Source: Symbiodinium natans
Taxonomy: Eukaryota > Sar > Dinophyceae > Suessiales > Symbiodiniaceae
Direction of reading: 5' to 3'
Assembly: GCA_905221605.1 (NCBI GenBank)
Contig: CAJNDS010000004.1
Coordinates: forward strand, 187,010-251,009
Length of the DNA: 64,000 nucleotides
Positions 1 to 11,221 of the stretch are shown here, piece by piece. A program made the position numbers and the translations under genes. The notes under the pieces are model-generated. The model worked only from the letters and a program-made list of their open reading frames with translations, did not search any database and had not been told where the DNA came from. How positions within the stretch are numbered: the stretch's first letter is position 1; each line of letters opens with the position of its first letter.

Positions 1-211
1 TTTAGGAGATTTAGGACAGTTCCAGGAGTTTAGGGTTTTGGGTGTTTAGGGTGCCACGCAATACTTGGAAGGTTCTGATCCATTGTACGGTATACAGTTC
101 CTTCTCGGGCTCGCGGTCGCGAATATTTCTCGAGAGTATGTAGTGCGCTACCCTGAGGAGGCTACATAAGACTCAGACCAAGTGTCATCGGGGCAGGTGG
201 TTCCTCCTTCG

Positions 212-600
212 GAAGGTAACCCTAAACCCTAAACCCTAAACCCTAAACCTACAAACCTCAACGCCAGCCTCAGCCCAAAACCACCTCAATCCCTTCACCC
301 TCTGCCCTTAACCGCCTGCAAACCCTAAACTAAACCCTAAACCCTAAACCCTAAACCCTAAACCCTAAACCCTAAACCCTAAACCCTAAACCCTAAACCC
401 TAAACCCTAAACCCTGAACCCTGAACCCTGAACCCTGAACCCTGAACCCTGAACCCTGAACCCTGAACCCTGAACCCTGAACCCTGAACCCTGAACCCTG
501 AACCGTGAACCGTGAACCCTGAACCCTAAACCCTAAACCCTAAACCCTAAACCCTGAACCCTGAACCCTGAACCCTGAACCCTGAACCCTGAACCCTAAC
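212..600. repeat. Telomeric-type array CCCTAAA with a CCCTGAA block
   Basis: Starts as CCCTAAA units, is interrupted by a unique stretch at 247-320, continues as CCCTAAA and then switches cleanly to about 15 CCCTGAA units (409-520), back to CCCTAAA and again to CCCTGAA. Block-wise homogeneity suggests local expansion of variant units. Confidence 0.95.
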
Positions 601-1394
601 CCCCCTACACCCCCTAAACCCTGAACCTTTGTCTCCCAGATGGCGTGACGCCGCATCACTCGCAGATTTGAGTGCGAGGGTCACACCTCGGCATGGCTGA
701 GCTGGGCTGAGCTTTCTACTGAGGGTTAATGAGGTTTAGGTCAGGTTTTAGGGTTTAGGGTTTAGGGTTAGGGTTTAGGGTTGAGGGTTTAGGGTTTAGG
801 GTTTAGGTTTAGGGTTTAGGGTTTAGGGCTCAGGGGTTGCCAGGGTCCAGGGCAAAAAAAGAAACAGGCCTTCCCCACGCCTGCAATTCTTCATGCAGTT
901 CCTTCTGGCTAGACCTTGAAAGCCAGCATGCCCATGGACTTCTTAGGGATTCTGGGTTTTAGGTGTTGAACCCCTAACCAAGAACTTGGCGGGGTCAGTC
1001 AACCTTCACATGTCTTCTACGAGATTGTAATGAGTCCTCAGCTACTCCACTGTACATGGTGAGGTTACATCCGTGGTCGTCTCCCCCAAGCAAAGGCAAG
1101 CGGCAGCGACTTTTACATCTTCTTCCCCCCCCCCCCAGCGACTGCAACGATCGAAACAGACTGGCAGCGACTAGGGCCATTGGGAGTATGTCAGGATCTC
1201 CCCTGCCCCATCGTGGCTTTTGCTCGAACAGAACACTTATGCCCCTTGCAATGCGCACCATGGACTAAGCCCTAAGCCCTAAGCCCTAACCCTGAACCCT
1301 GAACCCTGAACCCTGAACCCCCGTCCCAAACCCGAAATCCGAAACCCGAAACCTGAAACCCTAAACCCTAAACCCCAAACCCTAAACCCTAAAC

Positions 1395-1515
1395 CCAACA
1401 CAAGTAGGCACCAGCTCTCAAGGTCAGAGCCGCCACATGCTATGCTCTGGGAGACGGACTTGGACCGCAGGTAGTCTCGTGTGGCTTTATCCAGGATGCC
1501 GTCAGAATTCTCCGC
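1395..1515 (-). CDS. Exon-like island, unassigned
   Basis: Reads NSDGILDKATRDYLRSKSVS. Acceptor CCCTAAACCCTGAG, donor GTTTAGGG: arrays on both sides in the standard orientation. No family recognised. Confidence 0.5.
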
Positions 1516-1958
1516 CTCAGGGTTTAGGGTTTAGGGTTTAGGGTTTAGGGTTTAGGGTTTAGGGCTTAGGGCTTAGGGCTGAGGGCTGAGGGTTTGGGGG
1601 GGGGGGGGGAGGGAGGAGCTCTGAGCTTCGGAAAATGGCAGTCTGATTGCGGCGGGTTTAGGGTACAACGGCCCCTGCTGAAGAAATCCTACCTTCTCTG
1701 CTGGGAGTGTTCAGCCAAACCGAAGGATTCCTTCCACAAGTGCCTTTCCCTGAACACGCGTTCCCCAAACCCTAATTAAACCCAAACCCTAAACCCTAAA
1801 CCCTGAACCCTAAACCCTAAACCCTCAACCTGCCCGAAACCCACCTAAGCCCTAAGCTGTAAACAGCCTCAGGCAGTGACTCCTAGGTCGTCACGCCGCT
1901 GGTTGAGTAGGCTGGGGAGCGGCAGCCCAGTGCCCTTTAGCCGCTCTGCCTGGCTTTG

Positions 1959-2088
1959 CTTGGAGGTTCATGGTACTTATTAACCATAACTGTACTTATA
2001 ACCCACTCCCCTTAAGTGCCCTAATATGGATACAAGTACAGTTACGAGTACAGCTACAATTGGCGAATAAGTACCATGAACCTCCAAG
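1959..2088. mobile_element. MITE-like element, family CTTGGAGGTTCATGGTACTT
   Basis: Inverted ends CTTGGAGGTTCATGGTACTT / AAGTACCATGAACCTCCAAG and a palindromic body with CTGTACTTATAA. Copies at 48911-49050 and 54840-54955. No coding capacity. Confidence 0.9.
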
Positions 2089-2410
2089 TGGGCGTGAGGG
2101 GCACTCTTAGGGTTGGGCTTTGCTTGGGGATCCGACGTTAGTGTATGGGATCCTACACGACCCCTCATCCTAAATGATGTAGTCATACCCTCTCGAACCT
2201 TAAACTTGAGCGGTCTAGCAACAGCTTTTTGGGAGTGCATGGCTCCTGGCCGAAGAGCACAGGGCGGGCAGCTGCAGCAAGCTCCAATGTGGGCGTAACA
2301 TTCCCTCATATCCCACCCTAAACCCTAAAAACCCTAAGCCCTAAACCCTAGGGCATCGTGAAGTGAGCAAATCGTAGCTGAACGGGATCTATTCCTCATC
2401 TCGGCTTCCT

Positions 2411-2508
2411 AGACCCTAAACCCTAAACCCTAAACCCTAAACCCTAAACCCTAAACCCTAAACCCTAAACCCTAAACCCTAAACCCTAAACCCTAAACCC
2501 TAAACCCT
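2411..2508. repeat. CCCTAAA array
   Basis: Fourteen near-perfect heptamers. Confidence 0.95.
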
Positions 2509-2812
2509 GCCCCCTCGGAACTCAGAAACGCCTCACATGAGCTGGCGAGGCATAGGCTTTGGCTTATAAAGTATGCTCAGACTCCTGGATGTTTTACGCG
2601 CCTTACGCTTCCTTCAGCCCTTTTAGGAACTAAAGCCCTAAACCCTGAACCCTAAACCTGAACTCTAAACCCCTAAGCGCTGAACCCAAAACCCTGTGCA
2701 AGCTCAAGTCCCAAACCCTGCATCCCAAAGCCGCCCACGAAGCCACTAAGGCCATGACGGTTTAGGGTTTAGGAACCCTAGAAGTCACAAAGGCTCAAGC
2801 ACCCCTGCTGTC

Positions 2813-2851
2813 CTGTTGCTCTAGAACCTGCTCCTCGTAGGGCGTCGGGTC
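2813..2851 (-). CDS. Exon-like island, unassigned
   Basis: 39 nt reading DPTPYEEQVLEQQ, acceptor CCCCAAACAG, donor GTGCTTG. Too short to assign. Confidence 0.35.
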
Positions 2852-4967
2852 CTGTTTGGGGTTTAAGGTTTAGGGTTTGGGTTTAGTGCCCCCTGCCCCC
2901 GACTCAAGGCCCTCCCCCTACCCCCCTGGCTCAACCCCCTACCGACAAGAAAGCTCCTACATTGTTCGGCGGTCTTCCATGCAACTCCATGGCTAGGGAA
3001 GCTCTTGATCTAGGCTACTCTTAAGGTTTCGGGTCCAACAGGCTTACAGGGGTTTAGTTTCGGAGGTTTCGCTTCGGTATCTGCGCCCCCCCCCCCCCCC
3101 CCCCCCCCCTCTGTCTGTGATTCATGGTGGGTTTAGGGTTTAGGGCTAGCTTCAACCTCTCCCTTGTGTGATTCGTGGTTCAGCTGGCGGGTTTGGGCGG
3201 GGGCTCACCTGGGCGCCTCCCCCCCTCTGCTGCCGGATCCAGCATTCCTGACCAAGTGGGCCCTGGTGCAAGCAAATGTCCGGGCGCCGGCCAGGGGCTT
3301 CAGGCTTCCCTTTGTCATCGATTCTTTACGGTCTCGCTCCTGTGCCAACGGTAAACGACTTTCGTGAACGACTTGCATATCATTCGGCCGCCCTGGGCAA
3401 CTTCAGCAGCTACCTGATCAGAGGCCAACGCTGATTGCTGCGACACCCGTGCGGCCAAACTTTTGGTCAGACCCAGCGCCAGAACAAATCGTGGCGGGGG
3501 GTTATTCAACTTTATTCGACCCCTAAACCCTAAACCCTAAACCCAAAACCCTACACCCTAAACCCTAAACCCCAATTAAGTCCTAAACCCTAACCCTAAC
3601 CGCAAAACCACCTCAACAGGAGGGGCTTCAGGGGGCCCCGAGGATCCCGAAGGCACCAGCCACCAAAACGACCAGCGCAAACCCACAGAAGCAGGGTTTA
3701 GGGTTTAGGGTCTAGGGTTTAGGGTTTAGAGTTTAGAGTTTAGGGTTTAGGGTTTAGAGTTTAGCGGTCGGGGCTCTGCTGATGCAAAGTCAGCACGGTA
3801 TACTCGCTCACGAGCTACTTCAGCCATGGAAACGGCACAACTTCAACTAGGCTAACCAATAATGAACCAAGTGCCTTCTTGCTTAATGGGGTTCATGATG
3901 CTCATATAGGGATCCTAACCCTTAAAGAATGGGAAGGTCACCACTACCGAGCAGCCTAGTCAACAAACTGGGGAATGATCCGAAAGCCCAAGTCTTAACA
4001 TCCGAACACAACAGCCCACAAGGTACCTAAGCCCCCAAACTCTGTGAACCTGAAGAACTGACAAAGTTTTTTGGTAGATGAAAGTTTGGGTTCAAGCATC
4101 CTGCACCAAACAAAAAAAACAGGACCCACACCCAAGCCCGCCCCTCCCCCGGCCTTCCCCGTGCTAAGTGCGTCGTACAGCGCCGGGCCAAATTGGTCGA
4201 GCGGCGACCTCCCCATCCCCCCCCCCCCGCCGGCCCCCCAAAAGGAAACAAGCCAACAACATCCTGACAACTCCACTCTCACACCCTAAAACCATGCAGA
4301 CCTAAGCCCTCTCTGAAACTAACAACTCCTCAACCCGAAATCCCAAACCGACCTAACTGAAGCTTCCAAAGCATTCAGCCTCCGCTGGCTCTGTCTTGTT
4401 TCGGCAACTTAACGTTCCGTAACAGGGTTTAGGGTTTAGGGTTTATAAGGTTAAGTTTAGTTTCGGGGCTGAGGGTTCAGGAATTCGGTTCACGGCTTGA
4501 AATCAAAAAAGCTTGGGGCTCCAAAGTGTTGGCAACTGGCAGTTGTGCAACTGGAAGTTGAGCTTGGGTTTGGGGTTTAGGGTTTAGGGTTTAGGGTTTA
4601 GAGGTTAGTGTTGAGGGTTTAGGGTTGAGGCTGGCGAAATAGCAGGGATGGGAGTGGCGATGCATGCCTGGTTCCACGCTGCTTTTGGAGCTGGCCCCGA
4701 ACCCTAAACACTAAACCCTAAACCCTAAACCCTAAACCCCTCAACCCCTCAACCCCAAAACCTCACGACCCTAAGCACCAAATCCCGCAGGTGAGGATTG
4801 TTGGGTGCCTTAAGGCTGGGTGTTTGGAGCGACTTTGCCACCAAACATGAGGGTAAAGTACATATCAAACCTCTACCTCCCCCCTCCCCCAACCCCCAGA
4901 CCCCCAAAACCCTCATAGCCCTAAACCCCTAAACCCCAAGCCCTAAACCCTAAACCCCAAACCCTAC

Positions 4968-5081
4968 TCCCTGCCCACGCCAGGAGATCTTAGCCCCGCA
5001 CTCGCCGAAGAAAAGGGCCCTTTGCCGATTGCGTAAGACGGGAACCAGGTCCCAGCCAAGGGCTAAGCGCACGGCCTCTGG
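4968..5081 (-). CDS. Exon-like island, unassigned
   Basis: Reads PEAVRLALGWDLVPVLRNRQ then ALFFGECGAKISW. Acceptor ACCCGACAG, donor GTAGGG. Downstream of the DUF1499-like exons on the same strand. The plus strand is also open. Confidence 0.4.
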
Positions 5082-5475
5082 CTGGGCTGTCGGGTGTAGG
5101 GGCTAGCTGGGGTTTAGGATTTAGGGTTTAGGGCTCGGGGTAAGGGTTTGGGGTTTAGGGTTTGGGGTTTAGGGTCTAGGATTGAGGGCTTAGTGGTTTA
5201 GGGTTTAGGGCTTGCTGCTGCCACGGGGTATATATTTGGGAGTGAGGGATTGTGTGATAGTGGTGGAGGGATGCCTTTCATATGCCTTCCCCAGAGATAC
5301 CTCGAATTCGAGCAGTACCATTCTTCACCCCAAAACCCGAAACCCAAAAAGCAACACCTCCTAATGATCATACTATCTTTCTTCACTCCTCGCCCTTATC
5401 CCGAAAACTCCCGAAGTGTGCCTTACATACCTCGACGCCCTTGTCTAACCCAACAATCCCAAACCCAAAGCCGCA

Positions 5476-5578
5476 AAACCCTAAACCCTAAACCCTAAAC
5501 CCTAAACCCTAAACCCTAAACCCTAAACCCTAAACCCTAAACCCTAAACCCTAAACCCTAAACCCTAAACCCTAAACC
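5476..5578. repeat. CCCTAAA array
   Basis: About fifteen perfect heptamers. Confidence 0.95.
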
Positions 5579-5731
5579 CCACACCTAACCCGACCTCCAG
5601 CCGCCGACGATTCTCCCCAAAGTCGGACGAGCCTACGGGCAGGCGACGGCGGTTGGGGCGCTTGGACTTTGGGGCCTGAAGCTTATAGGGTTTAGGGTTT
5701 AGGGTTTTGGGGTTTAGGGTTTAGGGTTTGG

Positions 5732-5822
5732 GGTATGTTTCCCCTTATACTAACAGTCCTTAATAGGGATGATAAAAGGGGGTGCTGTAATCCCTATTCA
5801 GGACTGTTAGTAGAAGATTGTG
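5732..5822. mobile_element. MITE-like element, TTGGGATGTTCCCC family, decayed copy
   Basis: Core palindrome ACTAACAGTCCTTAATAGGG ... CAGGACTGTTAGTA is clear; outer ends are degraded. Confidence 0.75.
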
Positions 5823-6499
5823 GAGTGAAAGGTGAGTTTGAGGGCAACTTTGGCATGCTGCAGGCCGAGGGCGTTCAAAAAGTTCGAACTTTTTTTGGGG
5901 GGCTTAGAGGAAGACGTCATATGTGGTGGTAACTCTAAACATCTCTAAACCCTATCAACATTAAGAGCGTGTAGCTTCTGCTTTGCCTGGAGCCAAGAGC
6001 TCCAGCAGCATTGTCTTGACAACTCAACAACGCTGTGCTGCAGACTTACAACTGTTCTCGGACCCCTGTTGACACATTTTGTTCTTATGCTCCTCACAAA
6101 CTGAATCAACGAAAAAATGTTTTCAACGGTCTGGGAGTTGGTAAATGTTTAGGGTTGAGGCTCAGCAAATGTCTGGCCTGATCGCCGCTCCGCCCGAAAC
6201 TGGACAATCAGGTCGTCTGGGGTGAAGTACCTAAAAGGCCGAGGGTTTAGGGCTAGGATAGCAAGAAGGTAGAGGGTTCAAGGTCACAGTTCAGGCTTAG
6301 GGGTTGGGGTAAGATTGAGGCTTAAGACTTGAGGGTTTCAGGGTTCAGGCCTTGTTCAGTGGGGTTTACTTAGTTGCTGAGTTCATGCACCCCAAAGAAG
6401 TGAACACTTTCAGTTCTAGAGGGGATTGTAGTATCCCAAAAAGTGTAAAGTGTGCCCACTCAGCTACCCTAAACCCTAAACCCTAAACCCTAAACCCTA

Positions 6500-6597
6500 G
6501 AGGTTCGCCATCGAGATCGGCCCAATCCGTCCGAGACACCACTCCACGTCGTCGGCGTCCTGACCCAACACCGGCACGTCCACCAGGAACTCGGCTC
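6500..6597 (-). CDS. DUF1499-like exon: EFLVDVPVLGQDADDVEWCL
   Basis: Acceptor CCCTAAACAAAG, pure array up to the AG. The frame stays open to a TAG at 6497-6499 created at the exon-array junction, so this is either the true C-terminus or an unrecognised GC donor lies just before it. Confidence 0.6.
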
Positions 6598-9500
6598 CTT
6601 TGTTTAGGGTTTAGGGTTTAGGGTTTAGGGTCTAGAGTTTAGGGTCCAAGCATTCACTAGTCAATAAATTACTCCAGAAAGACACCCACCCGCACAAAGA
6701 ATCCCATAAGATTAAGAAAATATTTCACTTATAGAACGACCTTGCCCAGCAAGAAAAATGACCTTGCCCGGCAAACAAAAAACATCCCAGTAAAAATGAC
6801 CTTGCCCAGTAAAAACTGATCTTGCCCAGTAAACACATGACCTTGCCCAGTAAAAAACATGACCTTGCCCAGAAATTCCCCAACATCTAACTTATATATG
6901 AGAGAGAGGTTTAGGGTTTAGGGGCTCCCTCGACCCCCTCCCTTTGTTGAGGCTTAGAATCTGAGTAGACTTGCCCCCTCCTAAAGAACTCGAGAGACTT
7001 GAGGGTTAGGCTCGATCTTGCCGTTTCATTTTCTGGGCTTCCCAGAATCCGACCCGATCAGCCCTGTAAACCCTTCAACCCCTAAGCCTTATACACCCAA
7101 AACAACAAAACCCTAAACCCTAAAATCTCAAGACAAAATCGATAGAAATTGTATGGGGTATCATTCTGCATTTCCCAAGTCATTTGTCTAAACAGCTGAC
7201 AAGCCGAGCTTAAGAAAATTAATCCGAAGTACCTCTCAGAGGCCAACTGCTCAATTTACTTCAACCTCTGGGGCCTTCCCCGCCTGACAAGCCGAGTTTA
7301 AGTAAATACATCCAGAACACCTCTGTGAGGCCAGATGCTCAACTGACTTAAACCTCCGGCGCTCTTTTTCGAGGGTGTTACAGTTTACCCCTTCAAGGGC
7401 TCAAAGCCTCATCAGGGCCTTCCAGAGCCTTTGCTAAACTTTGCGGGGCGGCCCGTGCAAAAACCGCCGAAAAAGGTGGCATCATACGGACCCGACTAAC
7501 GACGAGAAACATAGGACTCATCAGAGAACCCCCCCCCCCCCCACCAGTACCCTAGGGGTCATAACTCTCTAGACGAAAGGAAGGTCTGTACCAGGGCCAG
7601 GGTTTCAGGTCAGTCTGAGCCCTCGACGAAAGGCAGGCATATCTGTGCTAGGGCCAGGGTTTCGGCTTGGATCATCCTAATCCCTGAACCCCAAATCACG
7701 TGCCAAAAGGTTTTAGAGAGCTGTGAACGGTTGCTGTCCACAGCAGTCTGGTACACTCGTCGAATATTGTGGATAGCAGCCGTTTACAGCTTTCTGATAG
7801 TTTTTGGTATGGTGTGCATAGGGCGGACCTCCCCTCAAATGCTGCGTGTGTCTGGACACACCTGCCTCACGTTGATTGCAATTTCGGAGTACGTCCAAAA
7901 ATCTGACTTTTGAGAAATCAATAATTCTTAGAATATATTTGAACATCTTATATGTTCAATCAATTTCTCCCCCCCCCCCCCAACCTTCCCCCAAACCCCC
8001 CCCCCCCCCCAAACCCACCCCGAACCCCCCCCCCCCCCGCCCCCCAGAACTCAAAAATTTTTTTCCGTAAACCCTAACCCTTACCCTAAACCCTAAACCC
8101 TGACCCTCAACCCTGAACCTGAACCCCCATAGAAACTCGAAATGTGCTGTTATTACTAGGGGGAGGTGTTTATCCAAATATCATGTTTGGAGTCCAAAGG
8201 TTTTAGGGTGTAGGCTTCAGGCTTTGGAGGGTTTAAGTACTGACTTAACCCTGGCTGCGTAGCAGGGAGCTCCACTCAGGCAGCACAGCAAGGCTCGGAG
8301 AGAGAGCTTCAGGATGTTGCTTGAGGGTTTTGGGAGCCCCGAACCCCCCCCCCCCCCCCCCCCCCCCCCAAATTCCGAGCAGGGTTTAAAAGGCGGCGTC
8401 GGTTTCGGCAGGATTGTCTGGAAAGTGTCTTCATAATTAGGGGGGGGGCATTTCATAGAAGGGGGAAGTGATTAGGGTTTAGGGTTTAGGGTTTAGGGTT
8501 TAGGGTTACCACAAAAAAAAACCGCCCCTTATTGGTCGAGCTTCGGAGGTATCGTTTGTCCCCACTCTCGGAGAGCACCCGGCCGCCCACCTGGAGCGGA
8601 GGGCAGCCAACCCTAAACCCTAAACCCTAAACCCTAAACCCTAAACCCTAAACCCTAAACCCTAAACCCTAAACCCTAAACCCTAAACCCTAAACCCTAA
8701 ACCTAAACCCAAAACCCTAAACCCAAAACCCTAAACCCTAAACCCCAAACCTAAACCCAAAACCCTAAACCCAAAACCCAAGACCCTAAACCCTGAACCC
8801 TAGGGTTTTAGGGGCTTAGAGGTTTAGGGTTTAGGGTTGTGGATTTAGGGGTTTTGGGGGTGTAGAGGTTTAGGGTTTTAGGGGTGTTGTGGAGTTGGGG
8901 TTTAAGGGTTTAGGGCTTGGGGTTTAGGGGCATTATAAGGGTTGAGTTTAGGTTTCAGGAGGTTCAGGGGGTTCAAGGGGGTTAGTTCACCCAAAAAAAT
9001 TGATGCTTCGAGGGCGCCTGACAGTTTGGGCGCTTTGGGGCTTCGCGGCTTCAGAAAGCCCGGCGTCTGACGCCCCAAATTCGGGAGGACCCTAAGGGGT
9101 TAGGGTTTAGGGTTTGGGGTTTGGTTTAGGGGTTTAGGGGTTTAGGGGTTTAGGGATTTAGGGGTTTAGGGGTTTAGGGGTTTAGGGGTTTAGGGGTTTA
9201 GGGGTTTAGGAGTTTTAGGGGTTTTAGGGGTTTAGGGGTTTAGGGGTTTAGGGGTTTAGGGGTTTAGGGGTTTAGGGGTTTAGGGGTTTAGGGGTTTAGG
9301 GGTTTAGGGGTTTAGGGGTTTGAGGCGGGGAGTCTGGGAAACCCAAGTCGCAAAGAAGAACCCTCTATGGCCCTAAAGTGCATGACGCTGCCTTTGCTAA
9401 GTTTAGTTTCCCAAGCCCAAGAGTAACCTAGCAATAAAAGGGCACCCTTGTGGGTTTAACGGGGCTTCTACGCGAACCGAAATCCCCCAATAAGAAAATA

Positions 9501-11221
9501 CGGGCCACCTCTGGATCCAAGTTAAGGGTTGGGGTTCCATCAGTTTAGGGTTAGGGCTTAGGGCTTACGGTTTAGGGTTTAGGGTCCGGGATATAGGGTT
9601 TAGGGGTTTAATTCGGCTTCATTCGGTTTATTTGAGGCCAGGAGTTCAACTGGGGCTTGATCTGGGCTTATGTGATTAAGCTCCGGGTTGCTTTTCGGGG
9701 TTTCGGGTTTACCGAGGACTCATGCTACACGACAGTTTAGGCACCCCCTAGAGTAGAAGGCCCAACTCGATCCTGAGTCCTGGCATTCTCCAAGCCCTGG
9801 ACGCCCAAAAAGCCCTATAAGCCCAAAACGCCCTGGAAGCCCAAAAAGCCCCCAGAAACCCTAGAAGCCCTATAAGCCCTCTAAGCCCTAGAAGCCCTCC
9901 TGTAAGCCCGAGAACCTGTAAGGTAGAAGTTTTTTAAGCCCTAGAAGCCCAAGAACCCCTAGAAACCCAAGAAGCCCTAGAGAAGCCCAAGAAGCCCTAG
10001 AGAAGCCCCAGAAGCCCAAGAGAAGCCCTAGAAGCCTACAAGCCCTAGAGAAGCCCTATAAGCAGAAGCCCCATAATCCTCGCCCGCAGGCCTGCTGAAC
10101 TGCAGCGCGCAGGTCAGCCGCGAATTGGGGCGTGGGATCCTGGCATGGTAGGCTCCCCGCAAACTTCGCTAGCTCCTGCAGGTTGTGGGGTTTAGGGTTT
10201 AGGGTTTAGGGTTTAGGGTTTAGGGTTTAGGGTGTCGGGGTGTGGGGCTTGGGGTCTTAAGCTTCCCAAAATCCGAGACCCGAAGCTCCAAAACCTTTGG
10301 ACCCCAACAGCCCCAACAGCGCCAGTCCGGACCCGGGCTTGCACGAGTTTAGGCAATGTAGGGTTGGGGACACTCAACCCTGCCTAAACTCCTAAACTCC
10401 GAACCCTAAACCCTAAATCCTAAACCCTAAACCCTAAACCCTAAACCCTAAGCCCCAGACCCTAAACCCTAAACCCTAAACCCTAAACCCTAATTAAACT
10501 CTAAACCCTAAACCCTAAACCCTAAACTCTAAACCCTAAACCCAGAAGAGGGGGCCTTGGCACCTGGCCTGGGCGTTGGCAGCTGCCAGGGCGGCTCAAA
10601 GACCTCTCCGTCTGAGGGGCTTAGGGTTTAGGGTTTAGGGTTTAGGGTTTGGGGTTTGGGGTTTGGGGTTTGGGGTTTGGGGTTTAGGGGTTAGGGTGAT
10701 TTGAAGGGTTTAGGGTCTGTAGGGTTTGAGGGGCTGAGGGTTTCGGGTCTATACGATTTGAGGGGTTTAGGGCTTAGGGTTTAGGACTTGTGGGGTTTCG
10801 GGTTTGGGGTTTAAGGTCTAGGGCCTCTAGGAATTGAAGGGTTCAGGTGGTCTAGGGTTTCCCCGATTACTGCAGAAGCTCACCTAGACCTTGTCTGGCT
10901 CGAGCGGCTTCTCAAATACAGAACCGGGGCCAACCACAAGCAAACGACAGCGGGATCCCAAACCCTAAACCCTAAACCCTAAACCCTAAACCCTAAACCC
11001 TAAACCCTAAACCCCCTAAACCCTAAACCCTAAACCATAAACCCTAATTAAACCCTAAACCCTAATTAAACCCTAAACCCTAAACCCTAAACCCTGAACC
11101 CTAAACCCTAAACCCTACAAGGCCACTTTATACAGAGTAAGAAGCGCCGACCTCCGGCCGGTCGTCCTGGGAGGAGACGCAGCCTTTCAAGTCGCCCGTG
11201 CACCGCGCGAGGAGGTCTCGG
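6500..11221 (-). CDS. DUF1499-like gene (composite model)
   Basis: Five exons join in phase: 11152-11221 (GDLKGCVSSQDDRPE), 10556-10603 (VFEPPWQLPTPRPGAK), 10092-10175 (ELAKFAGSLP...LRAAVQQ), 8542-8590 (VGGRVLSESGDKRYLR) and 6500-6597 (RAEFLVDVPVLGQDADDVEW). The order CVSSQ-D, ALRAAV, GGRVL-E-GD-YLR, E-F-DVP-DDVEW follows DUF1499, a small domain common in plastid-bearing algae with unknown role. Two introns need GC donors. The last exon is open to a TAG formed where exon meets array; the family normally continues (RS-SR), so a donor or further exons are expected. Islands near 4968-5081 and 1395-1515 could be downstream exons. Confidence 0.6.
6660..6906. repeat. Satellite-bearing element A
   Basis: Flank ACACCCACCCGCACAAAGAA, then six units of about 22 bp with core GACCTTGCCCAGTAAAAA, then a TATATATGAGAGAGAGG end touching a TTTAGGG array. 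Partner element at 45455-45680. Confidence 0.85.
7195..7380. repeat. Imperfect 87-bp tandem duplication
   Basis: CTGACAAGCCGAGYTTAAG begins both copies (7197 and 7285), about 75 percent identical over the unit. Confidence 0.8.
7719..7792. mobile_element. Inverted-repeat element AGCTGTGAACGG
   Basis: Left AGCTGTGAACGGTTGCTGTC and right GGATAGCAGCCGTTTACAGC are inverted with three mismatches over about 24 bp; spacer about 25 bp. Confidence 0.7.
8542..8590 (-). CDS. DUF1499-like exon: VGGRVLSESGDKRYLR
   Basis: 49 nt, acceptor CCGCTCCAG, GC donor (A|GCTCG). The next exon completes the split Arg codon. Confidence 0.65.
8608..8815. repeat. CCCTAAA array, then inversion to TTTAGGG
   Basis: Fourteen perfect units followed by degenerate CCCAAAA/CCTAAA units, then a switch near 8805 to TTTAGGG-type repeats running to about 8945. 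Lies in the large DUF1499-like intron. Confidence 0.9.
9121..9325. repeat. TTTAGGGG octamer array
   Basis: About 25 units of an eight-base variant rather than the heptamer. Sits in the same intron as the 8608 array. Confidence 0.95.
9780..10075. repeat. Degenerate AGAAGCCCT-type array
   Basis: Irregular repeats of AAGCCCTA/GAAGCCC, apparently derived from the CCCTAAA unit by insertion of GAAG. Forms the sense-strand tail of the intron donor side after the exon at 10092-10175. Confidence 0.8.
10092..10175 (-). CDS. DUF1499-like exon: FAADLRAAVQQ
   Basis: 28 codons, phase 0/0. Acceptor CCCCACAACCTGCAG follows a CCCTAAA array. A GC donor (CAG|GCCTGC) joins it to VGGRVLSE across a 1.5 kb intron made mostly of arrays. 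Confidence 0.65.
10556..10603 (-). CDS. DUF1499-like exon: VFEPPWQLPTPRPGAK
   Basis: 16 codons, phase 0/0, acceptor GGAGAG, GC donor AAG|GCC. The upstream tract is CCCTAAGCCCC. Confidence 0.6.
10958..11120. repeat. CCCTAAA array with CCCTAATTAAA variants
   Basis: Heptamers with two CCCTAATTAAA units at 11041-11070. The same variant recurs at 10488, 25505 and 50547. Confidence 0.95.
11152..11221 (-). CDS. DUF1499-like exon: LKGCVSSQDDRPE
   Basis: 70 nt, acceptor CTCCCCAG, donor GTCGGC, phase 0 at the 3' end. CVSSQ-D is the family's N-terminal signature. Confidence 0.65.

Noticed and set aside
212-600. A true chromosome end
   Set aside because: Arrays of both orientations occur throughout 64 kb, are short, and sit beside exons. 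Nothing suggests a terminal position.
6730-6880. CRISPR-like spaced repeat (also 45530-45650)
   Set aside because: Units are contiguous with only short A-rich variation, there are no unique spacers and no cas genes, and the genome is eukaryotic.
9340-9420. Exon reading VMHFRAIEGSSLRLG (minus)
   Set aside because: Lies in the intron between DUF1499-like exons 10092-10175 and 8542-8590, which join in phase.
10905-10955. Exon reading CRLLVVGPGSVFEKPLEPDK (minus)
   Set aside because: It lies between two DUF1499-like exons that join to each other in phase and match the family, so it is intronic or an alternative exon. It shows how often intronic sequence looks coding.
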